In this document: positions 1 to 8,604 of the stretch, piece by piece | How the letters are laid out: each line of letters opens with the position of its first letter | Numbering within the stretch: the first letter of the stretch is position 1 | Assembly (NCBI RefSeq): GCF_001639275.1 | Contig: NZ_LWMU01000081.1 | Coordinates: forward strand, 42,791-106,790 | Origin: Methanobrevibacter oralis | GTDB taxonomy: Archaea; Methanobacteriota; Methanobacteria; Methanobacteriales; Methanobacteriaceae | Direction of reading: 5' to 3' | DNA length: 64,000 nt | The notes under the pieces: model-generated | Databases searched by the model: none | What the model saw: only the letters and a program-made list of their open reading frames with translations | What the model was told of the DNA's origin: nothing | Made by a program: the position numbers and the translations under genes

Positions 1-2681
1 TTCATAAAATCATCTAATCCTTTTTTAAGATTATTCAAATCGTTATTTAGGCTTTTAACTACATCATTAATCATTAATGATATTCCACAGAATGTACAAC
101 CAGATTCTATTTTTGAACCTTTATATGCAAAACCATCTTCAATCATCAATACACTTGCAACACCGCTTTGCTCATCAATAATTATAGTAGAATTTTTATC
201 TTCACAAAGAATCATCACACTTCTATTTATATAAATAATACTGTAATTATTGTTATTAATTGATTCAATAACTTCTTCTAGGGAGCTTCTAGCATCATTT
301 CCTACCCTATTTGTTAAAATCGATAAACAATATTTTTCAAATTCAGGTAAATAAAGGGAATTCATTAGTCTAAATGTTTTAGCATTTTTTCCAATAACAT
401 TTAATCCCATTAATGGATTTAGTACATGTAAATACACTTTATCTCGTGTTACACCACTCATAATTACTGTTGTATTTTCACGTTTATAGGTCACATTTAG
501 TTTATTTGAAAGTTTATTTGCTAGATTATCACTAAGTAATGCCGTATTTAGGGAAATTAAAAAAATTGAATTTAAATTTTGTATTGGATTTAAAATATTA
601 TTTTGTATATTGGCTATTTTGTTTTTAGTATTTGACTCTCTTACATTCTCATCAATTATTGTATAGCATTGTACAAATTCAAATCCAGCAGCGGGATTAT
701 AGGATTTATTTAAACCATAATTAATAATCTCTTGCTTTTCAACAAAATTATCCTGAGCTTTAAAACATGTATTTAAATGTTCTTTTGTTAGATAACCTGC
801 TATATAATTTTCAAAATAGCTTAAAGTTACACTTTCTCCAGTATTCACAAATTTTATTTTATCTGCATTGTTATTTGTTATTTGATTGTAGTTTTTAGTG
901 TTGAAGTCATAGATGGTTTTTCCATAATATTTTGCAAGATTAATTTTTAAACCCAATTCATCATACATTAGTGTTTGAAAACTAATTCCAGCTATGGATT
1001 TGCCATTTTGCATAAAGATTATTTTTTCACTTTTATCTACACCTTTGTCTGCATAAACTCCAAATTGCTCAATATTGTCACCACATGTATTTTTATAATC
1101 AATTTGAAGATAATCATCTACATTTGTTAAAATCAACCCATTTCCAGTTAATTTTCCAATATTATAATCGTTTTTTATTTCACTTCCATCAAATGGAATT
1201 AAATAGCTTTTATATCCAATATTTATAGAATCAATTTCATCCATTTTGTGTGTGGTAAATAAGTAATTTTTAGAACCTACTTGGACTTGAATTGCTTGTT
1301 TTTTTGGCATTTTAATAATACCATCTAAACCTGTTTTTAAGGAGTATATTGAGTTAGAAAAAACATAAGGAAATGTTACATTGACATAACTTGGAATTCG
1401 AATAGAATAGTGAAAAGGAGTGTGTTTTATCACTTTATTTACTATAATACTGTTTATAGATTTAAGACCTTTATATTCACATGTTATTTTATATTTTCCA
1501 ACATCTAAATTGAGTTTAAGACTAGCTATTCCATTTTTATCAGTGGTTTTGGTGTATGTTTTTCCATCGACTTTTAATGTTACTTTTACATTGGATTGGA
1601 TTTTACCTGCACTAGTTAATATTTTAACTTTATATTCGCTTCCATCACCATAATTCATATTAACGTCATTTGTTTGAATTATGCTTTTTATGGTGATTTT
1701 GTTATTAACATGACAATCATCATATTTTGTTGTAATTGTGTAGGTTCCTGGATTTAAATCAATATTAATTTTTGCATAACCTTTTTTATCAGTTGTTTTT
1801 TTGTAAGTTTTGCTATTTATTTTAAAGAATACACTTTTTCCTGCTCCAACAGCTTTTCCATTAGATTGAATTATTTTAACTTTAAACTCAGATGGACTTT
1901 TGTAGTATTTTGTTAAATCGCTATTTTCTTTAATCAAAGCCTTTATATTGATTTTTTTAGAAATTTTTTCATTTGTTTTAAGATTGTGTATTAAAATTGG
2001 GTAATTTCCTTGTTTTAAGTTAATTTCAACTTTTGCAACTCCAGATTTGTCCGTTGTTTGAATATAACTTTTACCATTGATTATGAATTTTATTTTGGTG
2101 TTTTTAAGTAGCTTTCCTTTTTGATTATAAAATTTAGCACTATACTTTTTTGAATTTTTATAATACTTATTTAAATCATTGGATTTTATTGTGCTTTTTA
2201 TATTCACAGTTTTTTTAAGAATTTTACTTTGATATTTATTTGTTCCTTCAAAATTAATTAAAACAGAATATTTTCCACTTTTAAAATTTAAATCAATCAA
2301 AATTTTACCTTTTGAATCCGTAGTTTTTATTTGTGTTTTTCCATTTAATGTAATTTTAAGTTTAACTTTGCTTATTGCCTTTGAATTTTTGTCAGTTATT
2401 GATACACTAAGTTTATGCCCATCTTTGTAGTACATATTTACATTTGAGGCTTTTATATTGACTTTCTCTTTGGTTAATTTGGAATTTGTGTTTACTTGTC
2501 CAATCTCTCCATTAATTGAACAGAGATTTTGGGCGTTATTTTCAAGGTTTATTGCTTTAAGTTTTGATGTGTCATTTAAATTTTCTTTTAGAGTTTTATT
2601 TTCGTTATCAACTGCAGACACAGCTGAAATTAAAAAAAGAAATAAGAAAATAAAACATATAATTTTTATTTTTTTAATCAT
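1..2681 (-). CDS. adhesin-like secreted protein with Ig-like repeats (partial, C-terminus beyond window)
   Basis: The minus-strand frame opens with ATG at 2681 and I found no stop in the stretches I translated, including the last 200 bases to the window edge, so the gene is 3'-truncated by the window. The N-terminus is a clear signal peptide (MIKKIKIICFIFLFLFLISA, then VSA). About four tandem Ig-like (Big/invasin-type) repeats of roughly 87 residues follow (about residues 95-465); each has a DK(K/S)G turn, seen on the plus strand as tcagttgtt-like blocks near 1537, 1790, 2053 and 2313. The remaining C-terminal part (about 430 residues in view) is a different, non-repetitive region with several cysteines near the window edge (C-T-F-C); I do not recognise it. 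Such proteins are exported to the pseudomurein wall surface. The ligand is unknown. Confidence 0.85.
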   Translation of the reverse strand, partial: MIKKIKIICFIFLFLFLISAVSAVDNENKTLKENLNDTSKLKAINLENNAQNLCSINGEIGQVNTNSKLTKEKVNIKASNVNMYYKDGHKLSVSITDKNSKAISKVKLKITLNGKTQIKTTDSKGKILIDLNFKSGKYSVLINFEGTNKYQSKILKKTVNIKSTIKSNDLNKYYKNSKKYSAKFYNQKGKLLKNTKIKFIINGKSYIQTTDKSGVAKVEINLKQGNYPILIHNLKTNEKISKKINIKALIKENSDLTKYYKSPSEFKVKIIQSNGKAVGAGKSVFFKINSKTYKKTTDKKGYAKINIDLNPGTYTITTKYDDCHVNNKITIKSIIQTNDVNMNYGDGSEYKVKILTSAGKIQSNVKVTLKVDGKTYTKTTDKNGIASLKLNLDVGKYKITCEYKGLKSINSIIVNKVIKHTPFHYSIRIPSYVNVTFPYVFSNSIYSLKTGLDGIIKMPKKQAIQVQVGSKNYLFTTHKMDEIDSINIGYKSYLIPFDGSEIKNDYNIGKLTGNGLILTNVDDYLQIDYKNTCGDNIEQFGVYADKGVDKSEKIIFMQNGKSIAGISFQTLMYDELGLKINLAKYYGKTIYDFNTKNYNQITNNNADKIKFVNTGESVTLSYFENYIAGYLTKEHLNTCFKAQDNFVEKQEIINYGLNKSYNPAAGFEFVQCYTIIDENVRESNTKNKIANIQNNILNPIQNLNSIFLISLNTALLSDNLANKLSNKLNVTYKRENTTVIMSGVTRDKVYLHVLNPLMGLNVIGKNAKTFRLMNSLYLPEFEKYCLSILTNRVGNDARSSLEEVIESINNNNYSIIYINRSVMILCEDKNSTIIIDEQSGVASVLMIEDGFAYKGSKIESGCTFCGISLMINDVVKSLNNDLNNLKKGLDDFM

Positions 2682-2766
2682 AGTATCTACCAAATGCTTT
2701 TAATCAGCACTTAAACTATGATATTTCAATTATTTATCTTTTATTTTTAAAATTAAAAAGTAAATG

Positions 2767-2790
2767 ACTTTTAAAATGATTTTTAAAAGT
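2767..2790 (-). terminator. hairpin downstream of cbiE
   Basis: A perfect inverted repeat with 10-bp arms (ACTTTTAAAA and TTTTAAAAGT) and a 4-nt loop lies just past the cbiE stop in the minus direction. T-rich sequence follows on the minus strand. It could end the hxlR-cbiE transcript. The arms are AT-only in part, so support is moderate. Confidence 0.4.
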
Positions 2791-2798
2791 AAATAAAT

Positions 2799-3437
2799 TT
2801 AATATAGTATCATAATGCACATGTAGGTAAATTCACTATTGGCAATATCTTTTAATGTAGCTTCAACAATTCTTTCGTCAGGGTAGCTAAGTCTTTCACA
2901 AACCACAACTTTTCTTGACTCATCAACATTATTATCAAGTAAAAATTGTGCCATGTCCTTTACTTTTCTTGAAGGAAGTGCAATTGTAGTTTTACCATTG
3001 TTAATGACTTTTAAAATATCTTCAATATTTTCTCTTCCATGAAACGTCATTACATTAGCGTTATCCCACTGTATTTTGTTTTTAGCTGCTGCTAATTGAA
3101 GAGAACTGATTCCAGGTATTACTTCTATATTTTTTTTAGGAAAGTTTTTATCTAAAGAGATTCTTAAAACAGTATTTAAAACCCCTGAAAAACCGGGATC
3201 TCCAGTTGATAAAATTGAAACAACATAACCTTTAATAGCAAGTTCAACTGCTTCTTCTAATTTATTTAATAACTCTTTTACATTAAAAGGAACTTTGTTT
3301 TTGACATCATCAAATAGTGCAATTGCTCTTGTGCTTCCAACGGTATAATCACTTTTTTTAACAGTGTCTATGGCTATTTTAGTTAAATATTCACTAGATC
3401 CAGGTCCAATGCCTATAATGTAAATTTTACCAGTCAT
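2799..3437 (-). CDS. cbiE: cobalt-precorrin-7 (C5)-methyltransferase CbiE
   Basis: SAM-dependent tetrapyrrole methylase of the anaerobic cobalamin pathway, adding the C5 methyl to cobalt-precorrin-7. The N-terminus carries the family glycine motif IGIGPGSSEYLT (residues about 7-18), followed by the tetrapyrrole methylase fold with STGDPGFSG (about 98-106) and VIPGISSLQLAAAK. The 212-residue length fits stand-alone CbiE rather than a CbiE-CbiT fusion. I start at the ATG at 3437: GAGG lies just upstream inside the end of the preceding gene, and the longer form would need a TTG at 3449. The gene follows the HxlR-type regulator with its ATG two bases after that stop, so the two are probably co-transcribed. 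Other cobalamin genes are not in the window. Confidence 0.87.
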   Translation of the reverse strand: MTGKIYIIGIGPGSSEYLTKIAIDTVKKSDYTVGSTRAIALFDDVKNKVPFNVKELLNKLEEAVELAIKGYVVSILSTGDPGFSGVLNTVLRISLDKNFPKKNIEVIPGISSLQLAAAKNKIQWDNANVMTFHGRENIEDILKVINNGKTTIALPSRKVKDMAQFLLDNNVDESRKVVVCERLSYPDERIVEATLKDIANSEFTYMCIMILY

Positions 3438-3438
3438 T

Positions 3439-3816
3439 TTAATCCTCAATATCTAAAATTTCTCTAAATTGCTTTTTTAAGTTATTTTTTTCTTCTTTTG
3501 TGTAGTTATTTTCATTATCTAAAGTAAACATTGCTAGTTCATATATTATTTTTTTCATTGATTTTCCATAATCTGTTAAAAAATATGTTGTACTTGTGGG
3601 TTTTGTAGCTGATACTTTTTTTTCAATTAAACCATTATTTTCAAGTTCTTTTAAACAATTTGACAACACTTTATTGCTTAAATTTGGTTTGTCTTCTTGA
3701 AACTCTTTAAAATGTCTTTTGCCAAAGAAAATATCGCGAATAATTTGAATGCTCCATTTTTTATTTATTAAATTCAGTGTTCTATCAACAGGACAGGTAG
3801 GCAATTTATTAGTCAT
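3439..3816 (-). CDS. HxlR-family winged-helix transcriptional regulator
   Basis: A 125-residue protein with the HxlR signature: N-terminal CPVDRTLNLINKKW, then RHFKEFQ, LSNKVLSNCLKELENNGLI (recognition region) and the beta-wing YFLTDYGKSM. Cys8 sits at the position used by redox-sensing HxlR/YodB-type regulators of Bacillus; a second Cys is near residue 54. Whether this protein senses thiol-reactive or oxidative stress is inference. It is transcribed away from the macrodomain-sirtuin genes across a 111-bp gap that contains a 16-bp palindrome, and its stop nearly abuts cbiE. It probably regulates itself and the divergent operon. Confidence 0.9.
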   Translation of the reverse strand: MTNKLPTCPVDRTLNLINKKWSIQIIRDIFFGKRHFKEFQEDKPNLSNKVLSNCLKELENNGLIEKKVSATKPTSTTYFLTDYGKSMKKIIYELAMFTLDNENNYTKEEKNNLKKQFREILDIED

Positions 3817-3855
3817 ATTTGATAATTGATTAATTAACTTATATATTTTTTATTG

Positions 3856-3871
3856 GTAACTTTTAAGTTAC
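3856..3871. promoter_or_regulatory. palindromic putative operator between hxlR and the macrodomain gene
   Basis: GTAACTT-TT-AAGTTAC is a perfect dyad with 7-bp arms, placed in the divergent promoter region just upstream of a TATA-like element. A symmetric site of this kind suits a dimeric winged-helix regulator such as the adjacent HxlR protein. Binding is inference. Confidence 0.5.
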
Positions 3872-3879
3872 AAAAATAA

Positions 3880-3887
3880 TTTAAATA
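3880..3887 (+). promoter_or_regulatory. TATA-like box for the macrodomain-sirtuin operon
   Basis: TTTAAATA lies 41 nt before the ATG. Transcription starting about 25 nt downstream would give a leader of about 20 nt that still contains the strong AGAGGAGGT ribosome-binding site at 3915-3923. Confidence 0.4.
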
Positions 3888-3927
3888 GCATGAATCTATT
3901 TTAATATTAATTATAGAGGAGGTTTAG

Positions 3928-4710
3928 ATGAATAATGATGAACAGTTAGAGTTCTTAATTAATTATTTGCTTGATGAAAGATCAGAGTCAATAGATATTC
4001 CAAAAACTTTTAGTGAAAAAAGAAATCTGCTTAGATCACTTATGAACATGAGACATCCATCTAATATTTCAGAGGAGTTTTTAAGAATTCAAGATGAATT
4101 TTTATCTAGAGAAACAGCCAATAAAAACTTAACATCGGTTGAGGATATTTCCCTATCATCTGGTAAAATCATGTTGTGGCAAGGAGACATTACCACTTTA
4201 TCTGCAGATGCTATTGTAAATGCTGCTAATTCTAAACTATTAGGTTGTTTTATTCCAATGCATAATTGTATTGATAATATTATTCATTCAGCTTCTGGAT
4301 TGCAACTTAGAGAAGAATGTAATAGAATGATAATGTTACAAGGAGGAGATGAAGATGTAGGTAAAGCTAAAATTACTAATGCATATAATTTACCTTCTAA
4401 ATACGTTGTTCACACAGTGGGGCCTTCAATTGAACGGGGCATGAGAGTATCTAGTGATGATGTAAAAAAATTAGAACGCTGCTATAATTCTTGTTTAGAA
4501 TTAGCTAGTGAATATAAATTGAATTCAATTGCTTTTTGTTGCATTTCAACAGGAGTCTTTAACTTTCCTCAAAAGAAAGCTGCTGAAATAGCTATTAGAA
4601 CAGTAAAAGATTTTTTAAATTCAAATGAAACTTCTTTAAATCATATTATTTTCGATGTATTTACAGATAAAGACTACGATATTTATAAAAAATTATTGTT
4701 TGGTAATTAG
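3928..4710 (+). CDS. zinc-dependent macrodomain protein-ADP-ribose hydrolase (SirTM-linked type)
   Basis: A 260-residue protein whose N-terminal helical part (1-75) precedes a macrodomain. The ADP-ribose loop motifs are visible: WQGDIT (about 84-89), [11 protein letters not shown] (about 96-106) and STGVFNFP near 211. The zinc-binding feature of the SirTM-linked macrodomain class is present as Cys107, His112 and Cys114 in GCFIPMHNC, followed by [10 protein letters not shown]. In bacteria this class removes mono-ADP-ribose added by the SirTM enzyme. Here the sirtuin gene starts 2 bases after this stop, which supports the same pairing. The start is supported by a strong AGAGGAGGT site. The lipoyl-carrier and lipoate-ligase genes usual in bacterial operons of this kind are not adjacent. 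Confidence 0.9.
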
Positions 4711-4711
4711 T

Positions 4712-5560
4712 ATGGATAGTTTTGTTTTAAGATTGGATAATGCAAAAAAAGCCCTTGATGAATCTGATTATATTTTAATCGGAGCTGGAGCTGGACTTTC
4801 TTCGGCTGCTGGAATTTTATATGGTGGTGAGAGATTTACAAGTAATTTTCAAGATTTCATTGAAAAATATGCGATGAAAGACATGTATTCATCAGGATTT
4901 TATCCTTTTAAAACTTCAGAAGAAAAATGGGCTTATTGGGCAAGACACATTGATGTTAATAGATATTCAGTAGGTAAAACTGATGTATATCAAAAATTAT
5001 TAAATTTAGTTAAAGATAAGGATTATTTTGTATTAACAACTAATGTGGAGCACCAATTTTGGATAAATGATTTTGAAGATGAAAGAATATTTGCAACCCA
5101 GGGTGATTATGGATTATTCCAGTGTAGTAAAGCTTGTCATAATAAGTTATATCCTAATAAGAACATTATTTCAGAAATGCTTTTTAAAACTAAAGATTGT
5201 AAAATCCCTACAAAGTTAATTCCTAAATGTCCGGTGTGTGGAGCTGAAATGGATATTAATTTAAGGAAAGATAATTTATTTGTTCAAGATAAAAAATGGC
5301 ATGAAATGAATAAGAATTACTCTAGATTTTTAGATAAAATCAATGATTCAAAAGTAGTATTTTTAGAGATGGGCGTAGGTTATAACACCCCGAGTATTAT
5401 TAGATTTCCTTTTGAACAAATGACTTTTAATAATCCTAATGCAACTCTTATTAGATTAAATCTTGATTATCCTCAATCAACAGAAGAGAATATGGATAAA
5501 ACTATTGGTTTTGATGAGAAAATTGAAGAAATTTTAGATTATTGGCTATCAAGGATTTAA
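4712..5560 (+). CDS. class M sirtuin (SirTM), probable protein mono-ADP-ribosyltransferase
   Basis: A 282-residue sirtuin-fold protein. It has the NAD-binding GAGAGLSSAAG loop (24-34), a TTNVEHQFW segment (109-117) in place of the usual TQNID, and ATQGDYG (128-134), where Gln130 replaces the catalytic His of deacetylase sirtuins. Zinc ligands are Cys138, Cys142, Cys173 and Cys176. The His-to-Gln change and partner macrodomain match the SirTM class, known to mono-ADP-ribosylate a lipoylated GcvH-like protein in Gram-positive pathogens. The archaeal target is unknown. I start at the ATG at 4712: an earlier in-frame start at 4655 would lie inside the macrodomain gene and add 19 residues not typical of the family. 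The 3' end overlaps the convergent gene by 12 nt. Confidence 0.9.
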   Translation: MDSFVLRLDNAKKALDESDYILIGAGAGLSSAAGILYGGERFTSNFQDFIEKYAMKDMYSSGFYPFKTSEEKWAYWARHIDVNRYSVGKTDVYQKLLNLVKDKDYFVLTTNVEHQFWINDFEDERIFATQGDYGLFQCSKACHNKLYPNKNIISEMLFKTKDCKIPTKLIPKCPVCGAEMDINLRKDNLFVQDKKWHEMNKNYSRFLDKINDSKVVFLEMGVGYNTPSIIRFPFEQMTFNNPNATLIRLNLDYPQSTEENMDKTIGFDEKIEEILDYWLSRI

Positions 5561-7654
5561 ATCATCAATTTCTCTTTTTAAAAAATTATATACCGAGGCT
5601 GCACCAATTAACTCTCCTGGATCTTTCCAATAAGAGGGATATAATATAAATGGTTTACATTGATCTCCTCCCATTCCCCCATGACTTCCAATTAATTCTT
5701 CAAATGCACATACTTCATCACATTCAGGATCATAAAAACTATTTACTAAAATATCTGGCATGTTATTAAATGAATTATGTCTTTTTAAATGCATTGGAGC
5801 ATTTTTACCAAAATTAGCTAATGGATTTTGCCCAATTATTTTATCTGTATTTAAATAATAAATTCCTTGTGATCCTATAACCATTGGTCCATTAGTTATT
5901 GATTCAACCAATATAAACCCTATACCTGGATGATTTACAAGACCTGGAATTAAATCAGGGAACAATAAAATAATTTCTTCATAGTTCAAACGTTCCATCC
6001 ATTGTGTTAAATATATTAAAGCTAGGTTTCCAGAACCTAACACGATTAATTCAGAATCTTTTGCTTTTTTAGTACTTTGATTAGTAGGATTGTGTTTTTT
6101 AATATAATCTAGATTGCTTCCATATCTCCCTGCTAATTTTTCAAGTTGTTCATTTTCTGAAATAAGTTTAATTCCTTTTTCTTTTAAATTTTGGATAATT
6201 TCGATTTCTTCAAAAATATCGATATTTTTTAAATCTTCTACTTTTTCCTTAATATTTTTTAAATTTTTACTTTCAGGAATAAAAACATCTCTGAAGTGAT
6301 CTATATTGTATTCATTTTTAAACATGGTTAAATCATCTGGAAGCAATTTTCTAACATAATTTCCTAAGCTAAGTCCGTATCTTTGTTTAAATGTAGCACC
6401 ATTAACTTGTCCGTGGTCAGATAGAACTACAATTTCATATTTTCGTTCATTATCTTCAATAGTTTTTTGAAGTCTATAAAATTGTTTATCAATTTGCTTT
6501 AAAACACCCCAAACATCTGGATCCATCACTCCAGAGTGATGAGCAACTTCATCATAACCCATATATGTTGCATAAGCAGTATCTTCATTTCCATGTATGA
6601 TTGTAGCAGCTAAAATTTCTGTTGTTGTTTCTCTTAGAATAACATTAGCTCCCGCTCTTATTGCAGCATATATAATTGTTCTTCTAATTCTAGGTTGTAT
6701 ATTTTTAAGAACATGGAGTATTTGGGATTTTAATTCTACTAAAATATCCCATAAAAATAAAACAATAATTCTTGGGAAGTTGTAAGCATCTTCAAAAATC
6801 GTATTTAAAGAGGTATTATATAGTCTAAGTACATTTTGAATTTTAGATGAAGTTAAAGGTGCAGTTTTACTATCCCCTGAAAACATATTTGTTATACTGA
6901 TTCCATCTTTTAAAAGTCCATTTCCATCTGAAATTCTCTTTTCAATTAAAGGGGCATGGCTTAATTTACCAGATACAATGATTCTATTATCATTTTCTTT
7001 TTCAACCCACCTATAAGCAACAATATTTTCATTGTTCCCATGTAATATTCCGGCTTGACTAGCTCCGGTTTGACTTGAAAGGTCAGTTTCCCATCCTTTT
7101 AATGTATGGGTATTTTCTAACCAATTTTTAAGTGTTGGCATCACTCCTTTATCAAGAGCCTTTTGAAGTATGTTTTTGGATAATCCATCAATTTCAAGCA
7201 TTATAATTCCAGGATACCTTTTATAAGATCTATTTTCTTTGTATTTATTCCTTAAAGTTTTTTCATAATTTTCAAAATAATCAGTGTTTGTTAAAGAAAA
7301 CATGCTTGTAGTAACTATTGATGACAATAATGGAATTTCTAATAATCCCCAAATTCCAATTGAAGCATCTGGAATAATTAGTATGACTAAAAAATATATT
7401 AACGAGTTAACAAATAATGCAGAAATACCTAATGTAAAAAGGATTAATTTTATAAAAATCTTTCTAAAAATAGGCCATAAAATAATATTAGCTATTGAAA
7501 CTCCAATAATGATAAATATTGAATTATAATATGGGCCCAAATGAAAATCTGAGCAGATAGTTGGCATTCCAATTAATAAAAGACAATTTGCCACTATGAT
7601 TAAGAGGGTAGTTATTGCACTTTTTAAAAATTTAATGACGGTGTTTTTAATCAT
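5549..7654 (-). CDS. membrane-anchored alkaline-phosphatase-superfamily phosphodiesterase with N-terminal holin-like/YvlD-like region
   Basis: A 701-residue protein. Residues 1-125 form about four hydrophobic segments resembling the phage-holin-4/YvlD membrane family. The rest is an alkaline-phosphatase-like (type I phosphodiesterase/nucleotide pyrophosphatase) domain: IIMLEIDGLSKNIL with the metal-binding Asp near 155, SSQTGASQAG with a candidate nucleophile, YMGYDEVAHHSG near 364-375, VVLSDHGQ near 404-411, and a late IGSHGGMGGDQ. The catalytic domain probably faces outward and cleaves a phosphodiester or phosphate ester in the envelope; the substrate is not evident. The ATG overlaps the end of the upstream metallophosphoesterase by 8 nt, so the two are co-expressed. 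Confidence 0.8.
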   Translation of the reverse strand: MIKNTVIKFLKSAITTLLIIVANCLLLIGMPTICSDFHLGPYYNSIFIIIGVSIANIILWPIFRKIFIKLILFTLGISALFVNSLIYFLVILIIPDASIGIWGLLEIPLLSSIVTTSMFSLTNTDYFENYEKTLRNKYKENRSYKRYPGIIMLEIDGLSKNILQKALDKGVMPTLKNWLENTHTLKGWETDLSSQTGASQAGILHGNNENIVAYRWVEKENDNRIIVSGKLSHAPLIEKRISDGNGLLKDGISITNMFSGDSKTAPLTSSKIQNVLRLYNTSLNTIFEDAYNFPRIIVLFLWDILVELKSQILHVLKNIQPRIRRTIIYAAIRAGANVILRETTTEILAATIIHGNEDTAYATYMGYDEVAHHSGVMDPDVWGVLKQIDKQFYRLQKTIEDNERKYEIVVLSDHGQVNGATFKQRYGLSLGNYVRKLLPDDLTMFKNEYNIDHFRDVFIPESKNLKNIKEKVEDLKNIDIFEEIEIIQNLKEKGIKLISENEQLEKLAGRYGSNLDYIKKHNPTNQSTKKAKDSELIVLGSGNLALIYLTQWMERLNYEEIILLFPDLIPGLVNHPGIGFILVESITNGPMVIGSQGIYYLNTDKIIGQNPLANFGKNAPMHLKRHNSFNNMPDILVNSFYDPECDEVCAFEELIGSHGGMGGDQCKPFILYPSYWKDPGELIGAASVYNFLKREIDDLNP

Positions 7655-8525
7655 TTATTTCATCTTCAACATTAATTTTTTTCTTTTTTGTAGTTTTAAG
7701 AGTAAATATTGTAATTTCAGGTTTACAATTAATTCTAAGTCTAAACGAATTAGTACCAAGCCCACGACTTGTGTATTGAATCATATTTCCAACTTTATAT
7801 TTTCCAACAGGATATTTTTGAGAATTGGCACCTCTAAATGGGGTTGTTTCAATCATGGGTATTATTAATTGTCCTCCATGTGAATGCCCAGAAATTTGAA
7901 GATCAAATTTATTTGTCTTCGATGATTTTTCAGCAAAATCTGGTTCGTGAACAAGTAATATACATGGATTATCATCAGGTATTTTAGCTATAACTTTATT
8001 CAAGTCATCTTTACCCACTGTGCAACTATCAACCCCTGCAATATTAATTGAGGAATCTCCTTTTTCTAAAATATAAACATCATTACTTAAATCGATTATA
8101 TCAGCGTTTTTAAGAATTTTTCTTATTTTTTCAGCACCCATCCAATGGTCATGATTTCCTAAAACGGCTAATTTGGCATCTTTAGCTTTTAATTTTTTCA
8201 GCGATTTTTCCAAATCGTTTTCATATCCGTCTAAAATATATGAAACATAATCTCCAGTTAAAACAATCATGTCACTATTTAATGTATTAATATATTCCAC
8301 AAGATTATCTAAATATTCAGGCTGAATCCATTGTCCTATATGGATGTCTGTTAAGTTAATAATTTTATAATTATGAAAAACCCAATCTAGATTATCTAAT
8401 TCAATGTCAACATTAATCAATTCAACATCATCTTCATTGAACTCCTTATCTGTTATTGTGTAAGTCATGAATTCTTGAATATTTTGACGAATTTTCATTG
8501 CGGAGGGCTGTTCATTATTTTGCAA
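7647..8525 (-). CDS. calcineurin-like metallophosphoesterase (YkuE-type)
   Basis: A 292-residue enzyme with the ordered binuclear-metal motifs: LTDIHIG (about 58-64), VLTGDYV (about 87-93), VLGNHDH (about 122-128), LLVHEPD and SGHSHGGQ (about 213-220). These fit membrane-associated YkuE-like phosphohydrolases; no signal peptide is evident. I keep the TTG start at 8525 because AAGGTGA lies at proper distance upstream, whereas the internal ATG at 8498 has no ribosome-binding site. It overlaps the downstream phosphodiesterase gene by 8 nt, suggesting both act on the same envelope substrate. The substrate is unknown. Confidence 0.85.
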   Translation of the reverse strand: MQNNEQPSAMKIRQNIQEFMTYTITDKEFNEDDVELINVDIELDNLDWVFHNYKIINLTDIHIGQWIQPEYLDNLVEYINTLNSDMIVLTGDYVSYILDGYENDLEKSLKKLKAKDAKLAVLGNHDHWMGAEKIRKILKNADIIDLSNDVYILEKGDSSINIAGVDSCTVGKDDLNKVIAKIPDDNPCILLVHEPDFAEKSSKTNKFDLQISGHSHGGQLIIPMIETTPFRGANSQKYPVGKYKVGNMIQYTSRGLGTNSFRLRINCKPEITIFTLKTTKKKKINVEDEIND

Positions 8526-8604
8526 TATTTCACCTTTATATTATATTATCTATAAACTCTGAAACTATTTATATTTTAAAAAGCAAATATTTCATGTGAT
8601 TATT

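Noticed and set aside
1420..2703. Short plus-strand open frames opposite the left-edge adhesin
   Set aside because: They are antisense shadows of an open minus-strand gene with a signal peptide and Ig-like repeats; hydrophobic composition is the complement of Lys/Asn-rich codons.
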